Positions 1 through 8,659 of a stretch of 35,027 nucleotides of DNA are shown one piece after another. Origin of the DNA: an uncultured Prevotella sp. (lineage in GTDB: Bacteria; Bacteroidota; Bacteroidia; Bacteroidales; Bacteroidaceae); NCBI GenBank assembly GCA_900548745.1, contig URLQ01000006.1, positions 1-35,027 on the forward strand, in the 5' to 3' direction. The notes beneath the pieces are model-generated. The model was not told the origin of the DNA and ran no database searches. It worked only from the letters and a program-made list of their open reading frames with translations. Within the stretch, counting starts at the first letter, position 1; the number at the start of each line of letters is the position of its first letter. A program made the translations under genes and the position numbers.

Positions 1-50
1 GGGGAGTGAACGGATATCACCGGAAATGCTGAACGGGTATCCGCTGGAAT

Positions 51-872
51 ATGCATACTATTGTATGCTTAGTACTATCAGCAAACTTCCTTGTTTCTTG
101 TGGTTACAAGAAAGAGGCTAAAGAAGTTACACAAGATTTTTTTTCCGCTATCAAAAACAATAAGGAAGAAAAAATGGTTGAACTATATCCTGAAGTTGGA
201 AACCTTCAGAACTATTATAAATCAGACACAATAATCTTGAAAGAAGTAAGAGAACTCGAAGACAAGAAATACAGTGTTGCATTAACAAACAAGTTCACTA
301 ACGGATTCGGTAAAAGTACAGAGTCAGACATTATCATATATACAAAGCCTAAAGACGATAAGAAACCAGGTGACGGCTATGTAATTTATGACTCAAAAGG
401 GCTATGCAATCTTTCTGATGATCCTATATATATGTTCGCAAAGAGAAAAGGCTATATACAAGGAGATACTCTTACAGACCAACAGATTTCAAAGAAATAT
501 TCTGAGGCATCAACTGCAATTATTTCGCTATCATTAAAGTTTTATACTTATCTTACTGAGAATGTAACTATAGCAAACTGGAATTGGGAAACAAGTGATT
601 ATAGTTATTCTGCAAGTGGAAGAGGGGTTGTAAAAAATAACACCCAATATACCATACCAAATGTAAAATACGTGGTTACGTATTTAAAAGGAAATGGTAC
701 TGAAGTAACTCAAGATGACGGCTACGTTACATACGACGAAATACGTCCATACGGGATGAAATCATTTTCATTCTATACGTCATATGTTGGCGATGCATCC
801 AGAGCAAAAATAAGGCTTGAGTTTGATAATGATTTTATTCTTAAAACAGTGGCTAATGGTGATTACGAATAA
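51..872 (+). CDS. Putative lipoprotein of unknown function
   Basis: A 273-residue protein beginning with a short hydrophobic segment that ends in a lipobox (LVSC followed by G, Cys at residue 17), so it is probably a lipid-anchored envelope protein. The mature part starts with a helical stretch (roughly residues 20-45, VTQDFFSAIKNN) of the kind seen in small Bacteroidetes DUF4878-like lipoproteins, followed by beta-rich sequence. No catalytic motif is recognised. The signal peptide lacks the usual Lys/Arg n-region (MHTIVCLVL), and an in-frame stop at 30-32 rules out a much longer N-terminus, so the extreme N-terminus may have been altered by a junction near the window edge. The gene ends 141 nt before the next plus-strand gene. 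Existence and envelope location are fairly sure; function is unknown. Confidence 0.72.
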   Translation: MHTIVCLVLSANFLVSCGYKKEAKEVTQDFFSAIKNNKEEKMVELYPEVGNLQNYYKSDTIILKEVRELEDKKYSVALTNKFTNGFGKSTESDIIIYTKPKDDKKPGDGYVIYDSKGLCNLSDDPIYMFAKRKGYIQGDTLTDQQISKKYSEASTAIISLSLKFYTYLTENVTIANWNWETSDYSYSASGRGVVKNNTQYTIPNVKYVVTYLKGNGTEVTQDDGYVTYDEIRPYGMKSFSFYTSYVGDASRAKIRLEFDNDFILKTVANGDYE

Positions 873-1013
873 GAAAGTGACTATGAAAAAAGAGAAAATT
901 AAAAATACACAATACCGAAATAGTTTTTTATAATAGTGCAGATAGACTGCACTGTGTTTTATTTGCTTTGTGGTTGAAAACAATTCTATAAATCCAATTT
1001 AATAATAAATGTT

Positions 1014-1592
1014 ATGAAGAAACTTTTTATTCTTTTAGTATCAGTATTGCTATTCTCACTTAACTGTAGTGCACAAAGCATTTCAAGTGGCAATTATAAG
1101 GGATATGTTGATGCCGGTTATTCCATTGGTATAGGAGATTATGAGTTCGGAAGAGTGGAAATCAATACCTCACATGGCTACCAGTTCAGTCCATATTTCT
1201 TTTTAGGAGCCGGAGTTGGACTACATTTCATGCCGTCCTACGAAACAAGTGGAATGGATATTCCATTGGATGTAAGAGACAGTAAGGTTGATATTCCTGT
1301 GTTCGCAAATATCAGAAGTCACTTTAGCAAAGGGAAGTTTGCTCCTTTTGTAGACTTGAAGGGTGGTACATACATAACAAATGGCGGTGGATTATATGTC
1401 ATCGCCTCAGTGGGTATCAGATATGCGCTGAACGATAAACAAGGCCTTAGTCTATCCCTCGGATATACAAATGAAAAATTGGAGTTTGAAGTATTTGATG
1501 GATTTATTGGCTATGACAGCATGGACTACACAAGAGACAAAAAACAGTATAATACTGAAGCAATTGCTATCAAGCTTGGATTTGATTTCTAA
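1014..1592 (+). CDS. Outer-membrane beta-barrel protein
   Basis: A 192-residue protein with a standard Sec signal peptide (KK n-region, hydrophobic core, predicted cleavage after LNCSAQ). The mature part is a series of alternating amphipathic strands rich in Gly, Tyr and Phe (for example YFFLGAGVGLHF and GGLYVIASVGIRYAL) and ends in an aromatic residue (KLGFDF), the usual terminal barrel-strand signature. This is the pattern of small 8-strand Bacteroidetes outer-membrane barrels (outer membrane protein beta-barrel family). It is followed 25 nt later by the DUF4468 protein gene, so the two are probably co-transcribed. No enzyme motif is visible; a structural or porin-like role is inferred. Confidence 0.82.
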   Translation: MKKLFILLVSVLLFSLNCSAQSISSGNYKGYVDAGYSIGIGDYEFGRVEINTSHGYQFSPYFFLGAGVGLHFMPSYETSGMDIPLDVRDSKVDIPVFANIRSHFSKGKFAPFVDLKGGTYITNGGGLYVIASVGIRYALNDKQGLSLSLGYTNEKLEFEVFDGFIGYDSMDYTRDKKQYNTEAIAIKLGFDF

Positions 1593-1617
1593 CATTAATA
1601 ACCAAAATCGATAAACA

Positions 1618-2301
1618 ATGAAGAAAGTAATATTTACGGCACTGATGTCACTTTTTCTATGCACTACAATAGATGCACAAATTTTGCGAACAGATGAACT
1701 GGAAGACTACGCAAAAGAAAAGTATGGAGAAAAATGGGTTGATGCAGCTGAAAATCTTGGTCAGCAACTCCAGCTGGACAAAAACAACGGTATAACATAC
1801 GTTCAGATTATTCCTGCAGAGGGTAAAACAAAAGATGAACTCTACGTACTACTCAACTATTGGTTTACGGCCACATTCAATGATGCAAACTCTGTCATTA
1901 AACTAAATGACAAGGAATTGGGCACTATCATTGCACAAGGATATGTAGCAGACATTGCTCAGCACGCTGGCGGAACCAATAGCTATAACGTGAATATCAG
2001 GCCGGTCATTAAGTGTGATATTAAAGATGGCAGAGTAAGAGTAACCTATACTATTCCGTTCTATTCGGTTAATGTCGCTGTCGGTGGAGGATGGATTGGA
2101 GCTTTAGGCGGTACCATTCCAACACGTTCGGACGAGAACTGGACATTAGACACCTGTTTCCCTTTTGTTAAAAAAGACTCACACAAAAAGACATCAAGCA
2201 AGGCCCTTGTTATGGCTCATGCCTACTCGAATGTTGTTATGGATAAGATTGAAGAGTGCATCAAGAATGGTCTAACAGGTAATGAGGACGACAACTGGTG
2301 A
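1618..2301 (+). CDS. Secreted DUF4468-domain protein
   Basis: A 227-residue exported protein with a signal peptide (MKKVIFTALMSLFLCTTIDAQ). The body resembles the Bacteroidetes DUF4468 family (TBP-like fold), with features such as TKDELYVLLNYWFTATF and a later strand GRVRVTYTIPFYSV, where a small alpha/beta domain processes no known substrate. It follows the beta-barrel gene closely, suggesting an envelope pair. The stop codon lies only 4 nt from the stop of the convergent M23 peptidase gene, so no room is left for a separate terminator. The function of the family is not established; membership is inferred from recognisable sequence patterns, not from a search. Confidence 0.72.
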   Translation: MKKVIFTALMSLFLCTTIDAQILRTDELEDYAKEKYGEKWVDAAENLGQQLQLDKNNGITYVQIIPAEGKTKDELYVLLNYWFTATFNDANSVIKLNDKELGTIIAQGYVADIAQHAGGTNSYNVNIRPVIKCDIKDGRVRVTYTIPFYSVNVAVGGGWIGALGGTIPTRSDENWTLDTCFPFVKKDSHKKTSSKALVMAHAYSNVVMDKIEECIKNGLTGNEDDNW

Positions 2302-2305
2302 TATT

Positions 2306-2980
2306 TTATTTTAACGACACAATAGTCCGAACACAGTTCAAGAGGATGATAGGGTCAATAGCCTTACCATCCTTTTTTATTGTAAGGTGCAGATGGGGGC
2401 CTGTTGACATACCCGTATTACCAGACACCCCTATTATCTCACCAGCCTTAACATATCGTCCGATTGTAACCTTAGATGATGACAGATGACAATAGCTGAC
2501 CGTGTAGTTGCCAGTCAGAATTGTGATGTATCTGCCAGAACGCTTATCATGAGCAGCCTTCACCACTTTCCCTGGAAGCATGGAAAACACAGGTTCGTAG
2601 CGTGCCTGAAGATCCACTCCATTATGCATACAATATTTATGTGTTACAGGGTGACGACGCATTCCAAACTCTGAGTTTATCTGAACACTCTTTAATGGAT
2701 AAGCCATATTCAAATATTGAAGAATATCATCAGATGTATGAGAAGAGGTACCTACATCCTCCCCGCATGAATTTACGACATTTTTATATGAGGAAACATT
2801 CTTCAAAGAATCTTTCAACATCAGATTATCCACAAGAGGAGAAGCATTAGTCTCTTGTGGATTTTTTGTTTTGTTAGCTGGGTGATTATACAAACATCCA
2901 ACCGTATTAAACTGAGCTTTTATTGTAGTACCTGACATCAACGACAGAAGCACCATCATGAGTATATTTCTAATATTCAT
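2306..2980 (-). CDS. Secreted M23 (LytM-type) peptidase
   Basis: A 224-residue exported zinc metallopeptidase. It starts with a signal peptide (MNIRNILMMVLLSLMSGTTIKAQ), followed by a low-complexity linker and an M23 domain over about residues 95-215. All active-site motifs are intact: HNGVD (zinc ligands His and Asp), YCHLS (catalytic His) and PHLHL (HxH, catalytic and zinc-binding His). Family knowledge: M23 enzymes cut peptide cross-bridges of peptidoglycan, here in the periplasm. It is transcribed towards the DUF4468 gene, with the palindromic promoter region of the long operon upstream, so it may be driven from that region in the opposite direction. In a conjugative element such an enzyme would open the wall for transfer. 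It is the only fully intact, secreted M23 of the three in the window. Confidence 0.88.
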   Translation of the reverse strand: MNIRNILMMVLLSLMSGTTIKAQFNTVGCLYNHPANKTKNPQETNASPLVDNLMLKDSLKNVSSYKNVVNSCGEDVGTSSHTSDDILQYLNMAYPLKSVQINSEFGMRRHPVTHKYCMHNGVDLQARYEPVFSMLPGKVVKAAHDKRSGRYITILTGNYTVSYCHLSSSKVTIGRYVKAGEIIGVSGNTGMSTGPHLHLTIKKDGKAIDPIILLNCVRTIVSLK

Positions 2981-3061
2981 GAGGCAAAATTACATATCTC
3001 CATTACCATGAATTAAAACTCATATACTTCAAGTGATTTTTCTAACTTTATTTATGCTAAT

Positions 3062-3089
3062 AGTATGATTTTAATCGATAAATCATACT
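3062..3089. promoter_or_regulatory. Perfect 10-bp inverted repeat, candidate operator
   Basis: AGTATGATTT (3062-3071) and AAATCATACT (3080-3089) form a perfect inverted repeat around an 8-nt spacer, in the divergent region between the M23 peptidase gene and the long plus-strand operon. A second small palindrome, GGTAT-gat-ATACC, is at 3117-3129. The word AGTATGATT recurs at 28331 and 28406 in the other divergent promoter region. The symmetry and location suggest a dimeric repressor site; the binding protein is unknown. Confidence 0.5.
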
Positions 3090-3168
3090 TCTTTCATAAT
3101 GATATATAAAACATAAGGTATGATATACCCATTCTTCTGATTCTCTAATCACACCTTTTATTTTTGTT

Positions 3169-3176
3169 TCTGAATT
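3169..3176 (+). promoter_or_regulatory. Candidate -7 box (TAnnTTTG) of the long operon
   Basis: TATTTTTG matches the Bacteroidetes -7 consensus TAnnTTTG and lies 77 nt upstream of the first gene of the plus-strand operon. No convincing -33 element is obvious. It lies downstream of the palindromes at 3062-3089 and 3117-3129, a position compatible with repression or activation by a protein bound there. Inferred from consensus only. Confidence 0.4.
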
Positions 3177-3253
3177 AACTATTAATAAAGTACTTCATAA
3201 GAAAATGAAATACTGTTATAGCAGAAATAATAACGCATTAAAAAAGGTAACAA

Positions 3254-4006
3254 ATGATTTACAACTTTGATGAGAAAGAAATGCCCTACGGCACTCTCGA
3301 ACGTTTTGGACTGACACAGGAGATGATTGAGGATCTGCCAACGGATATTCTACAGAATATTTTCAATGGCCGACTTTCTCCAGTATTACCAGTCCATATC
3401 ACTGCAGATGATGGTGAAGAAGTTAAAGCAAGAACACGATTCTGCCTTGTGAGAATGCCAGAAGGCAATGTAGATGTTCTCTTCTTTCCGAAGCTTGACG
3501 AGTATGATTTCAAAGTATTCAATGAGCAGCAGAAGCAAAACCTTCTTGCAGGCAAACCCATCATCGGACATTTGGAGAGCAACGAGTCTGGCAACGAACT
3601 CGGTACCAAATGTTTCTTTCAGCTTGACCAGGAAAGCAAACAAGTGCTGAGCGTACCAACCCCTGTCATAGGCAGGAACATTCAATATCTTACAGACCGT
3701 TATCATCTTACAGGTACTGAGATGCAGAAACTGCAGAACGGAGAAATCCTTTCTATCATTGAAGACGATGATGAGATTTCCATCGGTATCGATCTGAATT
3801 CAAATACAGGTATCCGTCTCGCTGCAGGTAATGAACAAATTTGGCACAGAGAAGCCAAACGGGAATGGGACAAATACAACTTCGGTATTTTCGGTTGTTG
3901 GACCATGGACGAAAATGGTAATCTTGACTATATCCATGAGGAGGACTACTCTGAAGAAATCTGGAATGAGCAGAAGAAACAAGGTATGCGTATGATGCAG
4001 CGATAA
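3254..4006 (+). CDS. DUF4099/DUF3945 domain protein
   Basis: A 250-residue protein. Residues about 4-80 match the DUF4099 pattern common on Bacteroidetes mobile elements (FDEKEMPYGTLERFGLT, then IEDLPTDILQNIFNGR, SPVLP and VDVLFFPKL). Residues about 88-140 resemble DUF3945 (LLAGKPIIGHL, KCFFQLDQESKQVLSVPTP, VIGRN), and a second LxxLxxGE unit follows (GTEMQKLQNGEILSII). These modules usually sit in proteins of conjugative elements, sometimes beside topoisomerase or primase genes; the biochemical role is unknown. It is cytoplasmic: no signal peptide or membrane segment. It is the first gene of the long plus-strand operon, with a candidate promoter 77 nt upstream. Family assignment is fairly sure, function is not. 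Confidence 0.82.
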   Translation: MIYNFDEKEMPYGTLERFGLTQEMIEDLPTDILQNIFNGRLSPVLPVHITADDGEEVKARTRFCLVRMPEGNVDVLFFPKLDEYDFKVFNEQQKQNLLAGKPIIGHLESNESGNELGTKCFFQLDQESKQVLSVPTPVIGRNIQYLTDRYHLTGTEMQKLQNGEILSIIEDDDEISIGIDLNSNTGIRLAAGNEQIWHREAKREWDKYNFGIFGCWTMDENGNLDYIHEEDYSEEIWNEQKKQGMRMMQR

Positions 4007-4039
4007 ACCAAAGTAACAACCATAAATAACAAATTCAAT

Positions 4040-4249
4040 ATGGCAAATATCAAATACTATCCAGAAGACGAGCTTGTGCAGAAAGTACAGAGTGGAGAAT
4101 ACGGTTGGCTCGATTACATCAATCACCACTCACCGGAATGGCAAGAAGAGTACACCGAATTCTGTAATGAAAGGAACCTTGTAGTCAATGAAGAATCAGC
4201 CGAAGATTTTATCGAATGGAAAGGCGAATTGATTGAAACAGGCGAATAA
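4040..4249 (+). CDS. Small acidic protein of unknown function
   Basis: A 69-residue, strongly acidic cytoplasmic protein rich in Glu, Trp and Tyr (EYGWLDYINHHSPEWQEEY). It lies 33 nt after the DUF4099 gene and 24 nt before the next gene, all co-directional, so it fits the operon. Small acidic proteins of this kind accompany DUF4099/DUF3945 genes on Bacteroidales elements; a DNA-mimic or adaptor role is possible but nothing in the sequence proves it. No motif recognised. Confidence 0.65.
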   Translation: MANIKYYPEDELVQKVQSGEYGWLDYINHHSPEWQEEYTEFCNERNLVVNEESAEDFIEWKGELIETGE

Positions 4250-4273
4250 TCAACATTTAAAATCAATCACAAT

Positions 4274-5911
4274 ATGTCAATCAGATCCAATGCACTACCA
4301 GTAGGTAGAGATTTGTCACCTGAGCTGCAGGATATTCTCCGTCGCAACGGTATGCAAGCACATATCATCCGACAAGGTGAAAACTATCTTCTGGCGGTTC
4401 AAGGGCATGACTCACCTCTCCTAACCTATAATATCAGTGCCCAACAAATGAGGGACTTGGCAGATTGGGGTACAAACTCGGCTAACAAAAAAGCCTATAA
4501 CACCTTTGCAGATTTAGTGAAGAAAGACTTCTATATGCCGAGAGACTTTGTCCATGCCCGTAATGCCAACGGTCGTGTGGCCATGGGACTTCATGGCTAC
4601 CGGATTGGTGTTGGCGAATACGGCAGACTGCCGTGGGACAGACAACGTGCCTTTATGATGATGGACCCGTTTCATGGACGATTCTTAGGATGGACACCAC
4701 GCAATCAGGAAGGTTTTCACATGCGCCGTGTCGGTGGAGCAATGTTCATGCAAGGAGCCCCTTTGGTTCCGGAACGTCCTGATGGCAGAATCAAACCAGG
4801 CGAATTGCTCAATGGTGGCTATGGTTTCTATTATAAAGGAGGACAGCAAAACATGGTACAGCAACATTCAGAGGATGTGCTCGCAGGATTGGAAGCAGTG
4901 ATTCCACCTATTGAAATACCTAGCCGTCCACAGGAACCGGCAAAAACATACAAGGAACTTATCACCTCAGACGTATACTTCAGCAACGAAAAGTGGCAGG
5001 AATGTCTGTCTTCTCATGGAGTCATTATTGATGCCAACAGCAAGACACTGACCATTCAGTCGGCTGCTACCCAACATGATCTTGTTTACGACCTGACAGA
5101 TGAAGAACTTACCCGGCTTACGGACAACTCCATCAAGAATGCACCTGTACAAAGCCGTCTGGACATCATAAACAATGTCATCAAAAATGACTTCTCAGAT
5201 AAATTGACGATGAACATGCTCAATTCCAGAGAGCAGATAGCCCTGAATCTTACTCCCGAAGTGGAAGCAGAACTGAATGCCAGACAAGAAGTAGTGGCAG
5301 AACATGCATACCCTCTTACTCAGGGAAATGAATATATCATTGCGGAGCAGGAAGACCGAAGCATCGCTCATGTGGATGGCAACAGTCTTTATGATATAAA
5401 CCAAGACAAAGGTTGGTTTCGGGAAGGAAGAAACGGACGTGAAGTACAGGTGGACGACATCAGAGTTGAACCTGTACGCAATGAACAAGGAGAAATCCAG
5501 CAAGACGAAAAAGGCAATGCCATGTTCCGTATGACCGCTGTTATCAATGGCGAAAGCATCAGTCACGAGATAAGCCAAAAGCAATATGACAAGTTCATGG
5601 CCGTAGATGACTATCATCGCATGAAACTCTTCTCTAAAATCTTTGACGAAGTAGACATGAAGAATGCGCCGGGACATGGAAGGAATATAGGTGCCATGAT
5701 TGGAGGTGCTTTACTTGCAGGTCTTACTGTTATGCGAGAACTCGGAAGAGACCATTATCCTCCAGCCGTGTTTGTTGAGCATCATCATGCACCAGGGCCA
5801 CATGTCTATTTTAAAGGAGGCGTGGATTCAGCACAGGATCTTGCTTCAAGAGCATTTGATGCCGGACTCAATGCAGCTGAGCATGGAGTCGGCTTAGGAC
5901 ATGGCAGATAA
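4274..5911 (+). CDS. Large operon protein with three internal repeat units and a C-terminal membrane segment
   Basis: A 545-residue protein not assigned to a named family. A unit of about 38 residues appears three times: near residues 49-86 (LLTYNISAQQMRDL, ending KKDF), 269-307 (DLVYDLTDEELTRL, ending KNDF) and 427-462 (SISHEISQKQYDKF, ending FDEVDM). Each has a strand, then an I/L-[ST]-x-[EQ] helix start, then a charged helix. A Gly/Ala-rich hydrophobic stretch around residues 470-488 may be a membrane segment, followed by a His-rich tail (VEHHHAPGPH). No signal peptide is present. Position between DUF4099 and Toprim genes suggests a DNA-processing or transfer accessory role. The repeat is read by eye. 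Confidence 0.78.
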   Translation: MSIRSNALPVGRDLSPELQDILRRNGMQAHIIRQGENYLLAVQGHDSPLLTYNISAQQMRDLADWGTNSANKKAYNTFADLVKKDFYMPRDFVHARNANGRVAMGLHGYRIGVGEYGRLPWDRQRAFMMMDPFHGRFLGWTPRNQEGFHMRRVGGAMFMQGAPLVPERPDGRIKPGELLNGGYGFYYKGGQQNMVQQHSEDVLAGLEAVIPPIEIPSRPQEPAKTYKELITSDVYFSNEKWQECLSSHGVIIDANSKTLTIQSAATQHDLVYDLTDEELTRLTDNSIKNAPVQSRLDIINNVIKNDFSDKLTMNMLNSREQIALNLTPEVEAELNARQEVVAEHAYPLTQGNEYIIAEQEDRSIAHVDGNSLYDINQDKGWFREGRNGREVQVDDIRVEPVRNEQGEIQQDEKGNAMFRMTAVINGESISHEISQKQYDKFMAVDDYHRMKLFSKIFDEVDMKNAPGHGRNIGAMIGGALLAGLTVMRELGRDHYPPAVFVEHHHAPGPHVYFKGGVDSAQDLASRAFDAGLNAAEHGVGLGHGR

Positions 5912-5933
5912 TACTTAATCATCATAGAACACA

Positions 5934-7406
5934 ATGAACGAAGAGCAGAAATTTGAAGACTATCGCAACCGTCTTAATATCAGAGACGTGTTGACGGATG
6001 CAGGTTATACGCTTCACAAGCGGGACGGCTTGCGCTATCCTGCCTATGTGCGTCTGGATAATGATGGACGCAGAATCAGGGGTGACAAATTCATTGTCAT
6101 GCCAAATAAGAACTGTTGTTTCCAACCTCCAACGATAAAGCTGTATTCTGTCACATCCTTCATTTGGGAACATCCGAACCTCTTTCCTGAATACAATCAA
6201 GGAATGAAAGAGTCTGCTCTTGTTCACAAAGTCTGTCAGCGGCTTTTGAATATTCCTGTGGAGCAACGTAACCAGAATGTGCTTGCTCCTACCCGTGATG
6301 CAAAGCTTTTCAATATCAAAGATTATAAGGTTGAGCGTTTTCATCCTGATGAAGCTGACTCTCAGAAACCTTTTTACGCATTCTTCAAGTCAAGAGGAAT
6401 CGATTTTGCTACTCGTTGTGCTTTTCACCGCAACTTCTTTCTTGCTTCCAAGGCCGCAGACAATGGAGCAAGTTATAAGAACCTCTCTTTTCCTATGTAT
6501 ATACCGGGGCATCCTGAGAAATGTGTCGGTTTGGAAGAAAGAGGCTATCCACGTAAGGACGGCTCTGTACGAAAAGGTATGGCAGCCGGGACAAATGCAA
6601 GTGAAGGCCTGTGGATGGCAAGTCCGAAAGACACGGAACTAAAAGATGCGAAAGATGTGTATGTGTTTGAGAGTGCATATGATGCCATGGCATTCTATCA
6701 ATTGAGAATGAAGAAAGACTCCGGACTGGACTACAATGCAAGACAGGATCTGAAGTCAGCCGTATTTGTCTCTACCGGAGGAAATCCCAGTTACGGACAA
6801 ATACAGGGAGTGGTCAAGGCTGCTCCCGGTGCAACATTCCATCTTGGCTTTGACAATGACCTAGCAGGAAAACAGTTCGTCTACAACTTTGAATCCATCG
6901 TACAAAAGATGAATCCGTTGCATCCTGAATCAGTCTCATCGGACATGAAAGGTTTCATTGAAAGTTTCAAGGAAGGTATCACATCTACCAAAGAACTGCT
7001 TGATATTGACGATGACAGATATGCGGAGCTCCCTGAAGGGCTACAGAAGCTTTACCTCGCTTATGACACTGCAAGAAATGAGGCATGGGAATACCATTAT
7101 TCTCCCTTTCTGTGTAAGGAAGACAAGCAGGAAGCGGCTGACAAGATGAACAAAGCCTATCAGGAGTTTAAACAGGCCCTGTTTCAAAAGCTCCATGTGC
7201 AGGACGGACAAAACCTGAATCCAATAGGAATAGTACGTGAACTGCCGTCTGAAGGCTATAAGGATTTTAATGATGAACTGTTGGAGAAAAAGCAATACTC
7301 AATGACCGATCTCGTTGAGACAGCCTTTGACGAAAATGGTGTTTCTCTCACTGAAGAGAGAGAAGAAGAAAATGAAGAAACCAAGAAGAGCGGACTAAAA
7401 CGATGA
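5934..7406 (+). CDS. Toprim-domain protein (primase-like)
   Basis: A 490-residue cytoplasmic protein with a Toprim domain over about residues 235-330. The conserved acidic elements are visible: VYVFESAYDAMAFY with the catalytic-type Glu, a VSTGGNPSY turn, and FHLGFDNDLAGK with the DxD metal-binding motif. The N-terminal region (FEDYRNRLNIRDVLTDAGY) resembles the start of Bacteroidetes mobile-element Toprim/DUF3991-type proteins; no zinc finger or RNA-polymerase-like primase core is evident. Family knowledge: Toprim proteins of this sort are linked to priming or DNA handling during conjugative transfer. The stop codon overlaps the next start in an ATGA arrangement at 7403-7406, indicating translational coupling with the PH-domain gene. 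Confidence 0.82.
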   Translation: MNEEQKFEDYRNRLNIRDVLTDAGYTLHKRDGLRYPAYVRLDNDGRRIRGDKFIVMPNKNCCFQPPTIKLYSVTSFIWEHPNLFPEYNQGMKESALVHKVCQRLLNIPVEQRNQNVLAPTRDAKLFNIKDYKVERFHPDEADSQKPFYAFFKSRGIDFATRCAFHRNFFLASKAADNGASYKNLSFPMYIPGHPEKCVGLEERGYPRKDGSVRKGMAAGTNASEGLWMASPKDTELKDAKDVYVFESAYDAMAFYQLRMKKDSGLDYNARQDLKSAVFVSTGGNPSYGQIQGVVKAAPGATFHLGFDNDLAGKQFVYNFESIVQKMNPLHPESVSSDMKGFIESFKEGITSTKELLDIDDDRYAELPEGLQKLYLAYDTARNEAWEYHYSPFLCKEDKQEAADKMNKAYQEFKQALFQKLHVQDGQNLNPIGIVRELPSEGYKDFNDELLEKKQYSMTDLVETAFDENGVSLTEEREEENEETKKSGLKR

Positions 7407-7903
7407 AAGGTATGACAGACACAAACAGACGGTTCAACATAATCACATTGCATCCTCATTGGGCGCAATACATTATCTCGCAAGGCATGGTATTTCTTAT
7501 CAGTTGTGTCCTGTTCTTGGCTGCTGGTCACGAAAGCATCACCTATAAGATGCCCTTTGTGGTACTGGGTTCAATCATGACGTGCATCATGCTCTACGGT
7601 TGTCTATATCTACAGAAACTGAGCTATATCATCACGTCCGAACAACTGATTATCCAACATGGCGTACTCATCAGGAAGAGCGACTACATTGAACTCTACA
7701 GAGTGGTCGACTTCAGTGAAAACCGTGGAATAATGGAACAGTTGTTCGGATTGAAGACAGTCTCGATATTCAGCGGAGACCGTTCCAATCCCAAACTTGA
7801 CATATTTGGAATCAGGGAGCGGATTGATGTTGTAGGAATTATCCGTGAACGGGTTGAGTATAACAAACAAAGGAAAGGTATCTATGAAATCACGAACAGA
7901 TAA
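7403..7903 (+). CDS. PH-domain (bPH2/YdbT-like) membrane protein
   Basis: A 166-residue protein with two predicted transmembrane helices (about residues 25-45 and 50-70) followed by a bacterial PH-like domain of the YdbS/YdbT type: YIITSEQLIIQHGVLIRKSDYIELYRVVDF, then FGLKTVSIFSGDRSNPKLDI and a C-terminal helix. Family knowledge: such modules are membrane-anchored scaffolds with no catalytic activity. The start overlaps the Toprim stop (ATGA); a second possible start is at 7412. The C-terminus overlaps the following gene by 20 nt. In this operon it may anchor a transfer complex at the inner membrane; that is inference. Confidence 0.82.
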   Translation: MKGMTDTNRRFNIITLHPHWAQYIISQGMVFLISCVLFLAAGHESITYKMPFVVLGSIMTCIMLYGCLYLQKLSYIITSEQLIIQHGVLIRKSDYIELYRVVDFSENRGIMEQLFGLKTVSIFSGDRSNPKLDIFGIRERIDVVGIIRERVEYNKQRKGIYEITNR

Positions 7904-8639
7904 TATATCGTCAGAAGCCAAGACTTCCAAAGGTATTGCTTACGACAGCAGATGGATGATTATCTCGGTCATTGCTCTGACCTTGTTTCTATTCTGTCTT
8001 GAAGGTCGTGCCCAATTGGTTTCCAGCAATCCGATGGAATATGTGGCCTTAGCCGAAGGTAATGAGCTTATCAACAGTCAGATCAAGAATCAGATTGAAG
8101 ATCAGCAGAAGACGGCACTACTACAAAATACCATTGCAGCAGAGTTTACTCAGATAAGGCAATGGGAGAGAAAGTACAACAGCTACCTGAAAACCGTGTC
8201 TGGATATGCCTCCACACTTAAAGCATGCAGTCATTTATATGATGACGGTGTAAGGATATTCATCAATCTTTGTGATTTGAAGAAAGCCATATCACAAAAC
8301 CCGCAAGGAATAGTGGCTACAATGAGTATGAATAATCTTTATATCGAAACAGCGACTGAACTGGTCACTGTATACAGCATACTGAAAGATGCCGTAGCCA
8401 AAGGTGGAGCAAGCAATATGCTTACAGGTGCGGAACGCAGTAAGATTCTTTGGGAGTTGAATGACCGTCTGGCACAATTCAACAAACGGCTTTCACAACT
8501 TTCCATCAGCATCCGCTATTACACAATGGCCGATGTATGGAACAGAGCCACTGCAGGAATGATAGACAGGAATACCGCTGAGATTGCCGGTCAAGCTTTA
8601 GACAGATGGCATAGATGCGCACGAATAGTAACACCATAA
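7884..8639 (+). CDS. TrbJ/DUF4141-like exported protein, first of two paralogues
   Basis: The chosen start (7884, MKSRTDNISS) has an AGGAAAGG-type site 6-13 nt upstream and overlaps the previous gene by 20 nt; a start at 7845 would add 13 unlikely residues. It gives 251 residues. A hydrophobic helix (MIISVIALTLFLFCLEG) ends at an ALA-type cleavage area before AQL, so the rest is probably periplasmic. The mature part is nearly all helical, with QIRQWERKYNSYL, and ends in a block RLSQLSISIRYYTMADVW that recurs in the next gene product. This is the helical style of VirB5/TrbJ/DUF4141 conjugation proteins, which decorate or chaperone the pilus. The match is by pattern only. Confidence 0.75.
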   Translation: MKSRTDNISSEAKTSKGIAYDSRWMIISVIALTLFLFCLEGRAQLVSSNPMEYVALAEGNELINSQIKNQIEDQQKTALLQNTIAAEFTQIRQWERKYNSYLKTVSGYASTLKACSHLYDDGVRIFINLCDLKKAISQNPQGIVATMSMNNLYIETATELVTVYSILKDAVAKGGASNMLTGAERSKILWELNDRLAQFNKRLSQLSISIRYYTMADVWNRATAGMIDRNTAEIAGQALDRWHRCARIVTP

Positions 8640-8659
8640 AAGATTATCAGGATAACACA

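Noticed and set aside
2..121. Short open frame at the left edge (about 39 codons) that could be the end of an upstream gene
   Set aside because: Most of it overlaps the lipoprotein gene in another frame and no family is recognisable; too little sequence to support a feature.
2602..2850. Plus-strand small frames opposite the M23 peptidase
   Set aside because: The opposite strand encodes a complete M23 domain with all motifs; these are antisense shadows.
5195..5677. Minus-strand open frame of 160 codons
   Set aside because: Shadow of the 545-residue plus-strand gene, Phe/His/Val-rich composition with no domain.
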